The position numbers and the translations under genes were made by a program. The notes below the pieces were generated by a model. It did no database searches. It was given only the letters and a program-made list of their open reading frames with translations, and was not told the DNA's origin. Shown here piece by piece: positions 11,131 to 23,831 of a stretch of DNA of 64,000 bases (positions are counted from its first letter, which is position 1; each line of letters begins with the position of its first letter). The stretch is from Corydoras sp. C115 (Eukaryota; Chordata; Actinopteri; Siluriformes; Callichthyidae), in the NCBI GenBank assembly GCA_019802505.1, contig JAFMOC010000320.1, positions 171,001 to 235,000 on the forward strand. The letters run 5' to 3'.

Positions 11131-14100
11131 ATGTCGAAACCGGTAGGTGACGTTTACTGAATTCTACAAACAACTTCATTACAAACTTTAATCCTTATAA
11201 ACTCATGGCTTTTATTATTAATAATGTTCGCAGAACTGCTTTGGAAAGAACCTAAAATCGCTTTATGTTCTTCTAAAATAAAAAGAAATGAACGATAATG
11301 CAATTTAATGATAATGAAACCGAAGCTGTAATGATTTATTTAAATAGTTATTTCGCAAAACGCTTTCTGTTTCTTGTTATTATTAATATTCGTGCCATAC
11401 ATCCGGCACGGTGGCTTAGTGGTTTAGCATGTTCTCCTCTCAGCACTCGGGATTCCCGGTTCGAATCCCAATCTGGGTGGAGTTTCCATGTTCTCCCCTT
11501 AAATCCTGTTTAGAACTGTGTGCAATTATTTTTTATAATTTAAAATACATGTGGGGCGGCACAGTGGCTTAATAAGTAGCACATTCGCCTCCAGGTTCGA
11601 ATCCCAATCTTGGTGGAGTTTCCATGTTTCCTTAGGGATCTCCAGTATCCTTCCACAGTCCAATATAATGCTCTAAATTGCCCCATGTAGTATAGTGTGT
11701 AGGCGGCACGGTGTTTTAGTGGTTAGCATGTTCTCCTCTCAGCTCTAGGGATTCCCGGTTCGAATCCCAATCCGGGTGGAGTTTCCATGTTCTCCCCGTG
11801 TCCACGTGGGTTTCCTCCGGGTTCTCCGGTTTCCTCCCACAGTCCAAAAACATGGATCAAGTCGATTTGAGTTCTCCAAATCGCCCCATATAGAGTGTGT
11901 TTGTGTGAGTGTGTGCCCAGTGATGGATTGGCGCCCTGTCCTGGGTGTATCTGCCCAGCGCTCGAGACGTTCTCCCCTGGATGGGCATGGGGAACCCCCC
12001 CGTGACCCTAGTAGAGGATAAATCGGGAGATAATGAATGAATAAATGAATGCCATACATCACATCAATGAAAATAATTTTAAAAGCTGCATGCTGGAATT
12101 TAAATCATCCCACAAGAGTAAACTTGCTTAATACAGCTGCATCAACGATAGTTCAATTTTGTTTCTGTGAAATTTTATGCTGTAAATGTTTATATATTTA
12201 TATATATATTTTACTAAGAGTAAATATCTATTACAATTTTGTAAGTTTTCTATGAATCGAATTATTGCACATGTCCATCCATCCATTATCTCCCGCTTTA
12301 TCCTCTATTAGGGTCGCGGTGAGGTTCCCCATGCCCATCCAGGGGAGAACGTTTCAGGCGCTTGGCACACACTCACTCACACAGACACACTCTATATGGG
12401 GCAATTTGGAGAACTCAGTTGACTTGATCCATGTTTTTGGACTGTGTGAGGAAACCGGAGAACCCGGAGGAAACCCACGTGGACACGGGGAGAACATGGA
12501 AACTCCACCCAGATGGGGATTCAAATCGGGAATCCCTAGCGCTGAGAGGAGAACATGCTAACCACTAAGACACCGTGCCGCCTACACACTATACTATAAG
12601 GGGCAATTTAGAGCATTATATTGGACTGTGGAAGGATACTGGAGATCTCTAAGGAAACATGGAAACTCCACCAAGATTGGGATTCGAACCTGGAGGCGAA
12701 TGTGCTACTTACTAAGCCACTGTGCCGCCCCACATGTATTTTAAATTATAAAAATAATTGCACACAGTTCTAAACAGGATTTAAGGGTGTAATGATTGTT
12801 AGTGGTTAGTGTGCTGCTGAGGGAGGGGCTGAGTCTTACCGCAGCAGGAATTAAGGATATTTCTCGTTAGAGCATCGTGGGTGTAGGATAATGATAAGAA
12901 TAAAGAATGGACATGTGGACTGGACATTTCTGCCTCGGTTACACACACTGACCTCTCCATTTGTGTTTTGTAGTTTGCAGGTATGGATCAACACTCCCGC
13001 GTTCACACTAAAACCTCTCCGGGTTTTTTGGAGCGCGTGGGAGAAACCCTGGGAGGAATGATGTTTGGAGTCGTGCTCTTCTTCATCTCCTTCTACGTTC
13101 TTTTCACCAATGAGGTTCAGTTTTTAATCTTTTGTATATTTGATGCTTTGATTTAATATAGTTATCATTACTGTACTATCAGTTCTGCAGATTTTTAAAG
13201 ATGTAATAAACCTTTGACGCATTATAATGGAGCTTATATTTCCTCTATAGGGTCGTGCAATCCAGACCGCCTCCTCTCTGGATGAGGGCCTGTCCCGGGT
13301 CATCAGTCTTAATCCTGACACCTATGTTGATCCCCAGAACAACGGGCTTCTGGTTCACCTGTCAGCTCCGCTGCGCACGGCCCAGGTACCGTCGCATCAT
13401 CAATATTTTAAAAGGGTCATTCAATTAGAAATCTAAAATAAAATAGATTTCATTTGTAAATACCTCCACGATGAATAAAACGGAAAAGTTCATATATATA
13501 TATATATATAAACACTATAAACTACTTTAACCACCACGTTCACTACTAGTATTATAAACCACTACTATAACTAATACTAATTCTACTATAACCACCACCA
13601 CTACTATAACTACTACTAACTACTATAACCACCACTACTTTAACTACATTTACTATAATCACCACCACCACTCTATTGTAACCACCACTATAACTAATAC
13701 TATAACTACCAGCACTACTATAACTAATACTATAACCAGCACTACTATAACTAATACTATAACCACCACCACCACCACCACCACCACTATAACTAATACT
13801 ATAACCACCACTATAACTAATAATATAACCACCACTATAACTAATACTATAACCACCATTATAACTAATACTATAACCACCACCACTATAACTAATACTA
13901 TAACCACCACTACCACCACCACTATAACTAACACTAATTCTACGGTAACCACCACTACTATAACTACATTTACTATAATCACCACCACCACTACTATAAC
14001 TAATACTAACTCTACTGTAACCACCACCACCACTATAATACTATAACCACCACCACTATAACTAATACTATAACCCACTATAGCTAATACTATAACAACC

Positions 14101-15746
14101 ACCACTACTATAACTAATACTTACTAACAACCACCACCACTAACATAACTACTACTACATTTGCTATATCCACCACCAACACCACTACTATTACTATAAC
14201 CACCATCAACATTGCTACTCCTATACCTACTACTAGAACCACTACTACTGTAACCAGTCTTTGATCTCTGTGCCCTCAGCCGTTGTATGATCCAAACTAC
14301 AGAGTGGCGGTCCATGCGGTGAAGCTGAGGAGGAATGTGGAGATGTATCAGTGGGTGGAGTATCAGGACACGCGGTGAGGGAACGTTACACTCTCTGATT
14401 TTAGTTGCTGCAGAACACCAACATGTCTTCATGTTCCACTCTGTTCACAGAGATTACAAAGAGGACGGAGAAACCAAAACAGAGACCACATACACCTACA
14501 GTGAGTCCGTCTTCGGCTCCGATCGGCCGTCTGAAGTGACCCCCATCTAACAAAAACATCTCGTCTCTTCCCTGCAGATACGGAGTGGAAGTCCGAGGTG
14601 GTGAACAGCAGGCACTTTGATCAGGAGATCGGTCACATCAATCCCAGGTCAGTGGAGCTGAGGGTTCACTGAGGCGCTCATCAGGCTTCAGCTTGAATCT
14701 CTGCACACTACATTGGCGAAACCGGCCATTATATTAGGTACACCTCCTCAGTTCTACACCCACTGATCATTCATTATCTCCCGCTTTATCCTCTATTAGG
14801 GTCGCGGTGGGGTTCCCCATGCCCATCCAGGGGAGAATGTCTCGGGCGCTGGGCAGATAGACCCAGGACAGGGCGCCAATCCATCGCTGGGCACACACTC
14901 ACTCACACATACACACTCTATATGGGGCAATTTTGAGAATTCAATTGACTTGATCCATGTTTTTGGACTGTGGGAGGAAACCGGAGAACCCGGAGGAAAC
15001 CCACGCAGACACGGGGAGAACATGGAAACTCCACCCAGATGGGGATTCGAACCGGGAATCCCTAGCGCTGAGAGGCGAACGTGCTAACCACTAAGCCACC
15101 GTGCCATCCACTGATCATATAGATCAGAATTTGTAGTTCTACAATAGCATTCTGTAGTCCAGGGGTGCCCAATACGTCGAGCACGATCGACCGCAGGGGT
15201 GTTGGGTAGATCACGATGGAGGTTTAAGCGTTTATCACACATCAGCGCTTTTTTACAGCACAGGAACGGAAGCGCTTATACACACGTGCACACATTCACA
15301 CACAATGTGAGTCATTCTGAATCGCGATCTCTGCAAGCGAGCAGTCTGCCCCCCCCTGCCCCCCCCTCATCGTATCATCTACCGTATTTTCCGGACCATA
15401 CGACTATTATATTATATTTTAAGGCGCAGTCTGAATTACGGGGTCTATTTCTGTATTTTTCCCACATATAAGGCGCATTGTACTATAAGGTCTCAATTAA
15501 GGTCCAGGGGAGAACGTTTCGGGCGCTGGGCAGACACACCCAGGACGGGGCACCAATCTATCACTGGACACACACTCACTCACACAGACACACTCTATAT
15601 GGGGCAATTTGGAGAACACAATTGACCTTGATCCATGTTTTTGGACTGTGGGTGGAAACCGGAGAACCCGTAGGAAACCCATGCGGACACGGGGAGAACA
15701 TGCTAACCACCAAGCGACCATGCCACCCAGGTTTCAATATAAAAGC

Positions 15747-15781
<35 letters not shown>

Positions 15782-17990
15782 TGAACCCTGGAAGATCTCA
15801 ATGACCTGCCCAATTCGTTGGCTCTGCCGACGAATACTGGATGGAACCTGAATATCATTGGACTGGCGGTCCTGCAGGACGCCCCCTAATGGACTCACAT
15901 ATAGTTTTCCAGTTGTTAGTTTTTCCATTTGTTTAATATCTGTACATTAGTGTCCTACATTGTTGTTGCTGCCTGGCCGCTCAAGGAGGATGAGTCCCCC
16001 ACTGAGTCTTGGTCCTTCCAAGGTTTCTTCCTTATATAACAACATAAAAGGGAGTTTTTTCTTGCCACTGTCGCTTCGGCTTGCTCTTTGGGGGTTTAAA
16101 GGCTTTTCATTCTGTAAAGCTGCTTTGTGACAATGTACTGTTGTAAAAAGCGCTCTATAAATAAATAACTTGAACTTAAACTTGAATGGAGAAGTAGATC
16201 TCAGGCCAGAAAAGTCACCCCTGCTGTAGTCCATTTGTTTCTCTACGTACTCTGTTCATCCGCTTTAGTATGTTTTCTGATGATCAGGACCCCCACAGAG
16301 GAGGTATTGTGGTGTGGTGGTGTAAACACTCCTTCATCATCGTGCTTTGTTCTTTGTGTTTTGCAGTGCGATGGCGGTGGAGAGCGTGACGGTCGCCGCT
16401 CCTGAGGTGTGGGTCGGCCGCTTCTCTCTCTCTGATGGTATTTAGATAATTCTCTCCTGAGTGGAATTCCCTTTTAAAGCTCCAGAGTGTAACATTCATG
16501 GTGACGATGCCCTCTCTGGTACAAGAGTGTCAGTGCAGGCTAAATAATGAAACTGCTTAGATTACCTCGACACTGCGCTGTGGTAGTTAGCATGTCCGCA
16601 CCCTGATCTCAGAGTTTCCATGTTGCCCCCATGTACATCGGGGTTTTCCGGTTTCCTCAGTCAGTCCAAAATCATGGATTCGGGGTGAATTGGCTGCTCT
16701 AAATTTCCTTAAGTAAATTGCCCCTAATTAGTCTATGTGACAGTGGCACATGTGGTTAGCATGTTCTCCTCTCAGCACTAGAGATTCCCGGTTCGAATCC
16801 CCATTTGGGTGGAGTTTCCATGTTCTCCTCATGTCTGCGTGGGTTTCCTCCGGGTTCTCCGGTTTCCTCCCACAGTCCAAAAACATGGATCAAATCAATT
16901 GAGTTCTCCAAATTGCCCCATATAGAGTGTGTGTGTGAGTGTGTGCCCAGTGATAGATTGGCGTCCTGTCCTGGATGTATCTGCCCAGCCCCTGAAACGT
17001 TCTCCCCTGGATGGGCATGGGGAACCCCCCCCCCCCCCGTGACCCTAATAGAGAATAAAGCGGAAGATAATGAATGAATGAATAGTCTGTGTCAGCGTCA
17101 CAGTGGCTTAGTGGTTAGCATGTTCTCCTCTCAGCACTAGAGATTCCCGGTTCGAATCCCTATCCGGGTGGAGTTTCCATGTTCTCCCCGTGTCCGTGTG
17201 GGTTTCCTCCGGGTTCTACGGTTTCCTCCCACAGTCCAAAAACATAGATCAAGTCAATTGAGTTCTCCAAATTGCCCCATATAGAGTGTGTATGTGTGTG
17301 AGTGAGTGTGTGCCCAGTGATAGATTGGCATCCTGTCCTGGGTGTATCGGCCCAGTGCCCAAAACGTTCTCCCCTAGATGGGCATGGGGACCCCCCCCCC
17401 CCGCGACCCTAATAGAGGATAAAGCGGAAGATAATGGATGGATGGATCATATTGAGTGTTTATAATGTAGTTTTATATGATAGTGACACCTAGTGGTTCA
17501 ACTGAAACACTGGTTTCATCAGTTGCCGTTTGTGGTGTAGTTCGGTGTAATAGTAATGATGACTAAATGTAACCTGTGTTGGCTTTAAAAATGTATTTAT
17601 TTTAGGTATTTATTTGGTTTAAAGGGCTGATCAATCAGATCAATAAATTCCAGACTTTAAGTTTGGGGGGACTTCCTGCTACTGACCCTTTCCTCACTGT
17701 GTATGAGGATCATTTCTACCACACCGCCAACCCCAAGAGACCAGAGGTATGAACCGTGAACACTGAACACCTCTGTCTGCATCAGCTCACCTGCTCTCCT
17801 GGCTCCGCCTCTCGTTCCCAAATCCGTGCTCGAGTGCAGCTCTGCATTGCACTTAAATACATGAAATGAATAATATTACAGTAATGCACGTCATTAAACC
17901 CACATCAATACTGCTACTGCTTTACAAAAGTTGTTGTAAGTAATGTAAGAAATGGAAATAATTATTACAGGGTTAACTATTGGTCTGTGT

Positions 17991-18026
<36 letters not shown>

Positions 18027-19620
18027 GTGGGAGATGTGCGGGTGAGTTTCTCTTATGCTGGACTGAGTGGTGAAGGCTCGTACCCTGGACCAGCACAGAC
18101 CGTGAGTCATTACAATGCACATCATCTGATTCTCTCATCACCAATCACGACGAAATAATCATTCATTCATTCATTATCTCCCGCTTTATCCTCTATTAGG
18201 GTCGCGGGGGGGTTCCCCATGCCCATCCAGGGGAGAACGTCTCGGGCGCTGGGCAGATACACCCAGGACAGGACGCCAATCTATTGCTGGGCACACACTC
18301 ACTCACACAAACACACTCTATATGGGGCAATTTGGAGAACTCAATTGACTCGATCCATGTTTTCGGACTGTGGGAGGAAACCGGAGAACCCGGAGGAAAC
18401 CCACGCGGACACGGGGTGAACATGGAAACTCCACCCAGATTGGGATTCGAAGCGGGAATCCCTAGTGCTGAGAGGAGAACATGCTAACCACTAAACCACC
18501 GTGCTGCTTTTGAAATAATCATAATGACCTGAAACCAAACCATAAGTGACCGTATATGAGGATAAGTGGGGACAGATGTTGGCTTGTTAGACTTTACACT
18601 TCACACTGTGGAGGTGATGTAGAGGAACGGATGGCACCTGGTAGAAGAAAAGCAGAACCGGAGGCAGAAGATGGGGTTCGGACCTTATCCCACTGAACAC
18701 CATCCATCCATCCATCCATTATCTTCTGCTTTATCCTATATTAGGGTCGCGGTGGGGTTCCCCATGCCCATTCAGGGGAGAACGTTTCAGGCGCTGGGCA
18801 GATACACCCAGGACAGGGGGTCAATCTATCTCTGAGCACACACTCATTCCCACAGACACACTCTATATGGGGCAATTTGGAGAATTGAATTGAATTGATC
18901 CATGTTTTTGGACTGTGGGAGGAAACCGGAGAACCCGGAGGAAACCCACGCGGACACGGGGAGAACATGGAAACTCCACCCAGATTGGGATTCGAACCGG
19001 GAATCCCTAGATCTTAGATGAGAACATGCTAACCACTAAACCACAGTGCCACCCCCCCCCACTGAACACCTTTGGCATGAATTAGAAAGGAGATTGTGAG
19101 CCAGACGCCTTGTTCATCCAAGACCTTGGAGAGGTCATGTTAGAATGAGATGTCCAAAAGCTTATTTGAACGTGTGGGTGTCCCAATTCATTTGTTCGCA
19201 TTGTGTACCTTTCATTCATTCATTATTCTTCCGCTTTATCCTCTATTAGGGTCGCAGTGGGGTTCCTCATGCCCATCCAGGGGAGAACGTCTCGGGCGCT
19301 GGGCAGATAGACCCAGGAAAGGGCGCCAATCCATCACTGGGCACACACTCACTCAAACAGACACACTCTATATGGGTCAATTCCGAGAACCCAATTGACT
19401 TGATCCATGTTTTTGGACTGTGGGAGGAAACCGGAGAACCCGGAGGAAACCCATGCAGACACGGGGAGAACATGGAAACTCCACCCAGATGGGGATTCGA
19501 ACCGGGAATCCCTAGCGCTGAGAGGCGAACGTGCTAATCACTAAGCCACCTTGCCGCCGCATTGTGTACCTGTATTGTATATTGCTATGAGTGTATGCTA
19601 CTTTTTGTAAATGTGAACTG

Positions 19621-19672
<52 letters not shown>

Positions 19673-22541
19673 GCGAGTGTGGTAGCCATGCAAAAGGGAG
19701 AAAAACTGATAGCTTTTAAAACCAAATCTGGAGACACATTGGAGATCCTCTACCTGGAAGACCTCACTGCCGAGGTACGCATGCATATATAATTGTACTA
19801 AAGTTTATCTGATATCACTACCACCCACCTCTCCACTTTTAAACTGTCACTACTACCCCCCCACCATGATTTTACTTCAACCTTACACTAATGATACACT
19901 CAGTGGTAAAGTTTGATGTAGAACTAATACAGTTCTCTGATCTTACCAAACACACCAACCCAAAAGTGCCACCCCACTTTGTCGCTTCAATATCACAACC
20001 ACCCACATTTACTATGGCTGTCACCACCCACATCCCCAAGTCACTCCAAAGTCCATACCCCACATACCACAATGTAACCCTGACATCACTACTACTCATA
20101 ACACTAAATCACTCTATTGTTATTGGGAACCACTTTACATCATTCTGATGTTAGTGTGATGTCACTCCAGTATTGCTACCACCCAAATCCCCAAGTCACT
20201 CCAAAGTCCTTACCACTCATAGCGCATTGTCACTAACGAATCGCTTTAAGTCATTATCATATTAGAGTGATGTCACTCTAGTATCTCCACCACCCACATC
20301 CCCCAAGCCACTCCAAAGTCCATACCCCACATACCACAATGTAACCCTGACATCACTACTACTCATAACACTAAATCACTCTATTGTTATTGGGAACCAC
20401 TTTACATTATTATAATGTTAGGGTGATATTACTGCCACCCAAATCCCCAAGTCACTCAAGTCCTTACCCCTCATAGCGCATTGTCACTCTAACGAATCGC
20501 TCTACGTCATTATCATATTAGAGTGATGTCTCTCTAGTATCTCCACCACCCACATCCCCAAGTCTCTCCAAAGTAATTTGTCACAATGTCACTCTGACAT
20601 CACTAATGTTTCTGGTTACCGCACTACCTCCTCATGATGTTAGGGGGAGGTCATTACCAATGGTCACTCCAATATGACTAGCACCTACATCACTATGTCA
20701 CTCTGTCACTACTGTCCACATCCCTAAGACACTCCAAAATCTTTGCCACTCATAGCACAATGTCACTCTGCTGTATCTACCACCCACAACATTTTATCTC
20801 TCTAATGTTTTTAGGAACCACTCCACATCATTATGATGTTAGTGTGATGTCACTAACTTCACTAAGTGACATCACTTGATGCTAGTGTGATGTCACTTAA
20901 CTTATGTTTGTAAAAAACACTCTACATCATCATATTAGTGATGTCACTATAGCATCACCACCACCCAAATCCTCAAGTCACTCCAAAGGAATTCAAACCA
21001 CAATGTCACTCTGACATCTCACCAATGTTTCTGGTTACCGCACTACATCATCATGATGTTAGTGGGAGGTCATTACCAATGGTCACTCCAATATGACTAG
21101 CACCCACATTACTATGTCACTCTGACACTGCTGTCCACATCCAAGTCACTCCAAATGTTTAGCCAATCATACCACAATGTCACTCTGATGTATCTATCAC
21201 CAACAACACTTAAACACTCTAATGTTTTAGGAACCACTCTACATCATTATCATATTAGAGTGATGTCACTATAGTATCACCACAACCCACATCCCCAAGT
21301 CACTCCAAATAAATTTATACCACAATGTCTCTGACATCACTAATGTTTCAGGTTATCACACTATCATTATGATGTTAGTGGGAGGTCATTACCAATGGTC
21401 ACTCCAATATGACCACCACCTTCGTTACTATGTCACTCGGTCAGTACTGTTCACATCCCCAGGTCACTCCAAATGTTTAGCCAATCATAGCACAATCACT
21501 CTGACATCACTAATGTTTCTGGTTACCACACTACATCATTATGATGTTAGTGGGAGGTCATTACCAACCACACCACCATGTCACTCCAATATGACTAGCA
21601 AACACATTATGTCCACTAATGTCACTGCTGTCCACATCCAAGTCACTCCAAATGTTTTGCCAATCATACCACAATGTCACTCTGACATCACCAATGTTTC
21701 AGGTTACCGCACTACATCATTATGATGTTAGTGGGAGGTCATTACCAATGGTCACTCCAATATGACTAGCACCCACATTACTATGTCACTGCTGTCCACA
21801 TCCAAGTCACTCCAAATGTTTTGCCAATCATACCACAATGTCACTCTGATGTATCTACCACCAACAACATTTCATCACTAATGTTTGTAGAAACCACTCT
21901 ACATCATCATCATATTAGAGTGATGTCACTATAGTATCACCACCACCCACATCCCCAAGTCACTCCATCTATCACAATCATTATGATGTTAGTGTGATGT
22001 CACTCCAATTCTCATGTAATACTAATTTTAAGAACTTCCACTTTTACAAATTAGCTTATTGAGAGGACATTGTAAAGCAAAAAGGTTCTTGTGTGTGTGT
22101 GTGTGTGTGTGTGTAGGAAGTGTTTGCACGGGAACATCAGCACAACGTGATGAAGACGTGGGCTTTGCGGATGGGAGGCTGGCTCCTCATGTTCATCGGG
22201 ATCAACATGACCATGCGCATCTTCCACACTCTTGGTAGATGCTCACACTCCACTAATGCAACCTGACGCATAATGAATCTGATTATCGTTCTCATCGTTC
22301 TGCATGAGGCTTAACTGGATTCTTTGTGTATTTTATAGTGGACTGGGTGCCTCTGTTAAGAGATTTAGTATCTGCGGGGGTGAAGCTGTTTGCCCTGTGC
22401 GTATCCTGCTCCCTCTCACTGCTCACCATCTCTGTGGGGTGGCTATTCTATCGACCCTTGGTGGCCGCACTGATTGGCGCCCTCGCCCTGCTGCCCGTGG
22501 TCATCGCACGGGCTCGAAAAGCAGAGAAAAAGCAGCAGTGA
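11131..22541 (+). CDS. tmem43: Transmembrane protein 43 (LUMA), complete
   Basis: TMEM43 is a four-pass inner nuclear membrane/ER protein that associates with emerin and lamins; human S358L causes arrhythmogenic cardiomyopathy type 5. Exons: 11131-11146, 12981-13114, 13251-13385, 14280-14374, 14451-14500, 14578-14647, 16367-16437, 17625-17746, 18027-18101, 19673-19774, 22117-22234, 22339-22541. All are GT-AG with consistent phase and encode 396 aa (human 400). Landmarks: TM1 around FFISFYVLFTNEGRA, the long lumenal domain with VKLRRNVEMYQWVE, NTEWKSEVVNS, AMAVESV and VSFSYAGLSG, then KTWALRMGGW, three C-terminal membrane segments with GWLFYRP, and a basic tail RARKAEKKQQ. The serine matching human S358 (my alignment from memory) is kept, at about residue 354. 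Exon 1 encodes only five residues. Introns 8, 9 and 10 end in (GT)n-tag. The gene is convergent with rhoa. Confidence 0.96.
11404..12787. repeat. Large inverted repeat with paired SINEs in tmem43 intron 1
   Basis: 11496-11699 and 12583-12787 are near-identical inverted arms of about 204 bp, containing unique sequence (cctgtttagaactgtgtgc) plus an old, truncated S1 copy. Inside them, sense S1 11701-12047 faces antisense S1 12271-12582, around a ~220-bp single-copy spacer. An interrupted S1 head lies at 11404-11495. The direct repeat gccatacatc occurs at about 11393 and 12050. Confidence 0.85.
13510..14250. repeat. Degenerate ACC/ACT-TAA triplet-like array in tmem43 intron 3
   Basis: A low-complexity array built from accaccactataactaatac variants, ending shortly before exon 14280-14374. 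Its complement opens a 148-codon valine/isoleucine-rich frame that has no coding support. Confidence 0.85.
14769..15106 (-). mobile_element. S1 SINE, antisense, with target-site duplication
   Basis: The direct repeat ccactgatcat flanks the element at 14760 and 15109, showing retroposition into the older fold-back repeat. Confidence 0.85.
15160..16223. mobile_element. Composite hAT element with perfect 8-bp target duplication
   Basis: The ends are caggggtgcccaatacg and, inverted, gaaaagtcacccctg. The 8-bp duplication ctgtagtc is at 15152-15159 and 16224-16231. Inside are a pogo-type end fragment (about 15381-15500, ccgtattttccggaccata), an S1 fragment (15502-15728), an A29 run, and a repeat ending in gcgctctataaataaa. 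No transposase frame is visible, so it is non-autonomous. Confidence 0.85.
16578..17450 (+). mobile_element. Three sense S1 SINEs in tmem43 intron 7
   Basis: 16578-16740 is an old truncated copy. 16742-17084 and 17096-17450 are nearly complete, separated by a repeated short flank (tagtctgtgtca-like), suggesting tandem insertion or duplication. Confidence 0.8.
17990..18024 (+). repeat. (GT)n tract forming the intron 8 acceptor region of tmem43
   Basis: The tract runs directly into tag and exon 18027-18101. A normal polypyrimidine tract is replaced by UG repeats. Confidence 0.9.
18163..18508 (-). mobile_element. S1 SINE, antisense, full length
   Basis: Flanked by the direct repeat gaaataatcat. 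It lies in tmem43 intron 9. Confidence 0.9.
18703..19055 (-). mobile_element. S1 SINE, antisense, full length
   Basis: Flanked by the direct repeat cactgaacacc. It is inserted in a segment (18600-18700 and 19060-19150) that resembles the end of an older DNA transposon, unclassified. Confidence 0.85.
19213..19559 (-). mobile_element. S1 SINE, antisense, full length
   Basis: Flanked by the direct repeat gcattgtgtacct in tmem43 intron 9, about 110 bp before exon 10. Confidence 0.9.
19622..19670 (+). repeat. (GT)n tract forming the intron 9 acceptor region of tmem43
   Basis: About 24 GT units run into ag and exon 19673-19774. Confidence 0.9.
19800..22070. repeat. Satellite-like tandem array with higher-order structure in tmem43 intron 10
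   Basis: A degenerate array built on blocks such as cccaagtcactccaaagtc, cacaatgtcactctgacatc and atgatgttagtgtgatgtca. A ~260-bp higher-order unit repeats at about 20026-20289 and 20290-20547. A second type anchored by ggttaccgcactac recurs near 20608, 21035, 21355, 21525 and 21705. No coding signal; it fills nearly the whole intron. Confidence 0.85.
22091..22114 (+). repeat. (GT)n tract forming the intron 10 acceptor region of tmem43
   Basis: About 12 GT units followed immediately by ag and exon 22117-22234. Confidence 0.9.
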
Positions 22542-22864
22542 CGTTTATGGTGAATTTACACAGCCGCTGTTTCGTATCGTCATCACGGCAGAGAGACGAC
22601 ACGGAGCAGCAGCAGGGATGCACCATGTGGACGTGGTGTGGAAGCTAAAAGATCAAAGAACCTGGTAACACCGATAGTTTGGATGTCATTGTTTAAACCA
22701 AAGAGCGGCAGGATGGAGGGGAAAGTGGGAGCTGACGTTGTGGTCATCAATATAATTATAATTATAATTAAATATATATATATAGTGGTAATATAAGGCA
22801 TAGCATGCACGAAACTACCAGAATGCATCAGAACTGTATGCTCGCTCACGATTGTTCCTTCATT

Positions 22865-22903
<39 letters not shown>

Positions 22904-23031
22904 TATGAGACCATGTTTGTGAATCAATGCAGCAGGTTCATTCATTCATCAATTAAATATTAAAACAATAGAATACAGTGCAGATACTGTGATCAGAACT
23001 TCAGGAGGGTGAAGAGAAGATCCCATTGGTC

Positions 23032-23790
23032 CCCTTGGTGGCCGCATTAATTGGCGCCCTCGCCCTGCTGCCTGTCGTCATTGCACGGGCTCAAAAAGCA
23101 GCAGTTTTGGTGACGATTTTGGTGAATTTACACAGCCGCTGTTTCGTATCGTCATCACGGCAGAGAGACAACACGGAGCAGCAGCAGGGATGCACCATGT
23201 GGATGTGATGTGGAAACTAAACGATCAAAGAAGATCTGGTAACACCGATAGTTTGGATGTCATTGTTTAAACCAAAGAGGAGCAGGATGGAGGGGAAAGT
23301 GGGAGCTGACGTTGTGGTCAGCAATATTATTTTATATATATAAAATGGTGGGTGGCACGGTGGCTTAGTGGTCATCTTGTTTGCCTCTCAGCGCTAGGGA
23401 ATCGAATCCCCATCTGGGTGGAGTTTCCATTTTCTCCCTTTGTCCGTGTGGGTTTCCTCTGGGTTCTCCGGTTTCCTCCCACAGTCCAAAAACATGGATC
23501 AAGTCAATTGAGTTCTTCAAATTGCCCCATATAGAGTGTGTCTGTGGTTGAGTGTGTGCCCGCTGATAGATTGGTGTCCTGTCCTGGGTGCCCAGCACCC
23601 GAAACGTTCTCCTCTGATGGGCATGGGGAACCCCCCCCCACCACCACCCTAATAGAGGATAAAGCAGAAGATAATGGATGGATAAATAATATAGTGATAT
23701 GAGGCACAGCATGCATGAAACGACCAGAACGCATCAGAACTGTATGCTCGCTCACGATTGGTCCTTCAGTGTTTAAGGCGTGCCATTGGT

Positions 23791-23831
<41 letters not shown>

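Larger units (their letters stand above)
14730..16330. mobile_element. Old fold-back element split by an S1 SINE and a composite hAT element
   Basis: The host repeat (ccattatattaggtacacc, then ttgtagttctacaatagc, then gatgatcaggacccccac) is broken twice. The first break is by S1 at 14769-15106, with target duplication ccactgatcat. The second is by the hAT element 15160-16223. All lie in tmem43 intron 6. Confidence 0.75.

Noticed and set aside
13659..14105. 148-codon valine/isoleucine-rich minus frame
   Set aside because: Complement of the ACC/ACT intronic array; no coding signature.
22326..22668. Overlapping alternative frames in the last tmem43 exon
   Set aside because: Only the frame continuous with exon 11 (phase 1) matches TMEM43; the others are shadows.
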